Of a stretch of DNA of 64,000 nt, positions 63,346 to 64,000 are shown one piece after another. Source of the DNA: Chloroflexota bacterium (GTDB lineage Bacteria; Chloroflexota; Anaerolineae; Caldilineales; Caldilineaceae). The notes under the pieces are model-generated. The model had not been told where the DNA came from. It worked only from the letters and a program-made list of their open reading frames with translations, and searched no databases. A program made the position numbers and the translations under genes. The stretch is from NCBI GenBank assembly GCA_016861025.1, contig BOKO01000009.1, positions 124,001 to 188,000 of the forward strand, given 5' to 3'. Numbering within the stretch: position 1 is the stretch's first letter; each line of letters starts with the position of its first letter.

Positions 63346-63993
63346 CACCCGTCTGCAAAAACGCTGCCTGCCGTTTTTCCAATCGTGTTGTATAATGGCG
63401 ACGCAATCTGGACGGCGCCGGTCAACGGAGGCAGCTTGATTGAACCTGAACCAGATTTGGGGCAGTATGCGCTGCGCTACGAGTATTTCAAGGTGGCGGA
63501 GAATGAATACAGCCGCGAGGCGCTGCTTGCCATGCGCAACATCGTCGCCACTCTTTTTCTGGCAGAAGCGCACTATGACATTCACCTGCTCTATGAACCG
63601 ATCATCCGGTTGTTGGAGGAGCAGCCGGATCGGCAGGCGGTGCAGGCGTTCTTCAATTGGTTTCGGCGGCTGACGATTCATGGCTATCGCCCGGCCGTCG
63701 ACTATCAAGCGGTTGCGCAAGAAGTCAGGACAATCGAGGAGGTAAAGCACATGTTGATGACAGCAATCGAACGAGATCGCGAGGCGTTGCTTGCCCAAGG
63801 ACGCAGCGAAGGTCTTGAACAGGGTCTTGAGCGGGGTCTCGAACAAGGTCTCGAACAAGGATTTCTGGCGTCTCGCCGCCAGATTGCACACAAAATGGCG
63901 CGCAGGGGCATGCACGTCGGTCTGATTGCGGAGTTGCTCGACATGACCGAGGCGGACGTGCAGCAACTACTGCAGGATGACGCTCAGAACTGA
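63346..63993 (+). pseudogene. N-truncated Rpn-type (PD-(D/E)xK transposase-like) protein
   Basis: The frame reads KTLPAVFPIVLYNGDAIWTA, then EPEPDLGQYALRYEYFKVAE, which match the middle and end of Rpn/DUF4351-like proteins (usual L-P-x-V-x-P-I-V-L-Y-N-G). The end has the typical EGLEQGLERGLEQGLEQGF repeats and LIAELLDMTEADVQQLL. The N-terminal PD-(D/E)xK nuclease part, normally about 100 residues before this point, is missing: the upstream DNA belongs to the acylase gene. No good start is present (TTG 63385 at best). It is most likely a remnant. Confidence 0.7.
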
Positions 63994-64000
63994 ACCAGAT

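Noticed and set aside
63385..63993. An intact Rpn-family nuclease
   Set aside because: The N-terminal nuclease domain is absent and the start is only TTG; annotated as a remnant.

Overview
The window is about 60 percent GC and comes from a bacterial chromosome carrying an integrated prophage. Host gene content is compatible with a heterotrophic member of the Chloroflexota, perhaps near Caldilinea: a GH3 glucosidase, a WS/DGAT acyltransferase, an SNF2 helicase with a SWIM-like partner, a T-box-controlled serS, a PMT-type glycosyltransferase, and hairpins built from tandem 7-8-mers. That placement is inference from gene content; no rRNA or other decisive marker is present.

Layout. 1-22.4 kb is host: GH3 beta-glucosidase, methyltransferase and DinB pair, arfB, VOC dioxygenase, membrane protein, pgi, a decayed adhesin-like gene, an RNase H-like protein, an MBL hydrolase, a candidate 6S RNA just downstream of aspS, a wax-ester/DGAT enzyme, the SNF2/SWIM-like pair, then T-box-serS followed by tRNA-Ser(UGA), tRNA-Ser(GCU) and tRNA-Arg(GCG). 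22,388-53,170 is a complete-looking 30.7 kb tailed-phage prophage inserted in the 3' half of the tRNA-Arg gene; a 48-bp perfect direct repeat marks attL and attR. 53.2-64 kb is host again: glycosyltransferase, NodB deacetylase, an ABC exporter pair, a RibD-like reductase, an M24 peptidase, a penicillin acylase-like hydrolase and the 3' part of an Rpn-type gene.

Prophage organisation. Nearly everything is read leftward (minus strand) from about 52.0 kb: RHH regulator, second integrase, coiled-coil protein, RepA-like ATPase, ParB-like protein, small membrane proteins, terminase, portal, MuF-nuclease fusion, scaffold, capsid, connectors, a CHAT protease-like membrane protein, tail tube, tail chaperones with a probable -1 frameshift, tape measure and tail tip. 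Only five units run rightward: int1 beside attL, a tiny membrane-protein gene at 30,464, two apparent small RNAs (36,985 and 44,532) and the repressor at 52,417. The 30,464 gene and the repressor both have a -10 box ending six bases before ATG, so both look leaderless.

The most unusual signal is a 27-bp imperfect dyad, CGTCCCACAA - 7 variable bases - TTGTCAGACG. I located twelve full copies, spaced roughly every 1.2-4.8 kb, all inside the prophage, all in one orientation and nearly all at gene boundaries. It resembles the logic of phage stoperators, though the binding factor is unknown. Other points for follow-up are the four-way-junction RNA at 36,985-37,083, the CHAT-like protein translationally coupled to a head-tail connector gene, and several intrinsic terminators inside the leftward transcription unit that imply antitermination.
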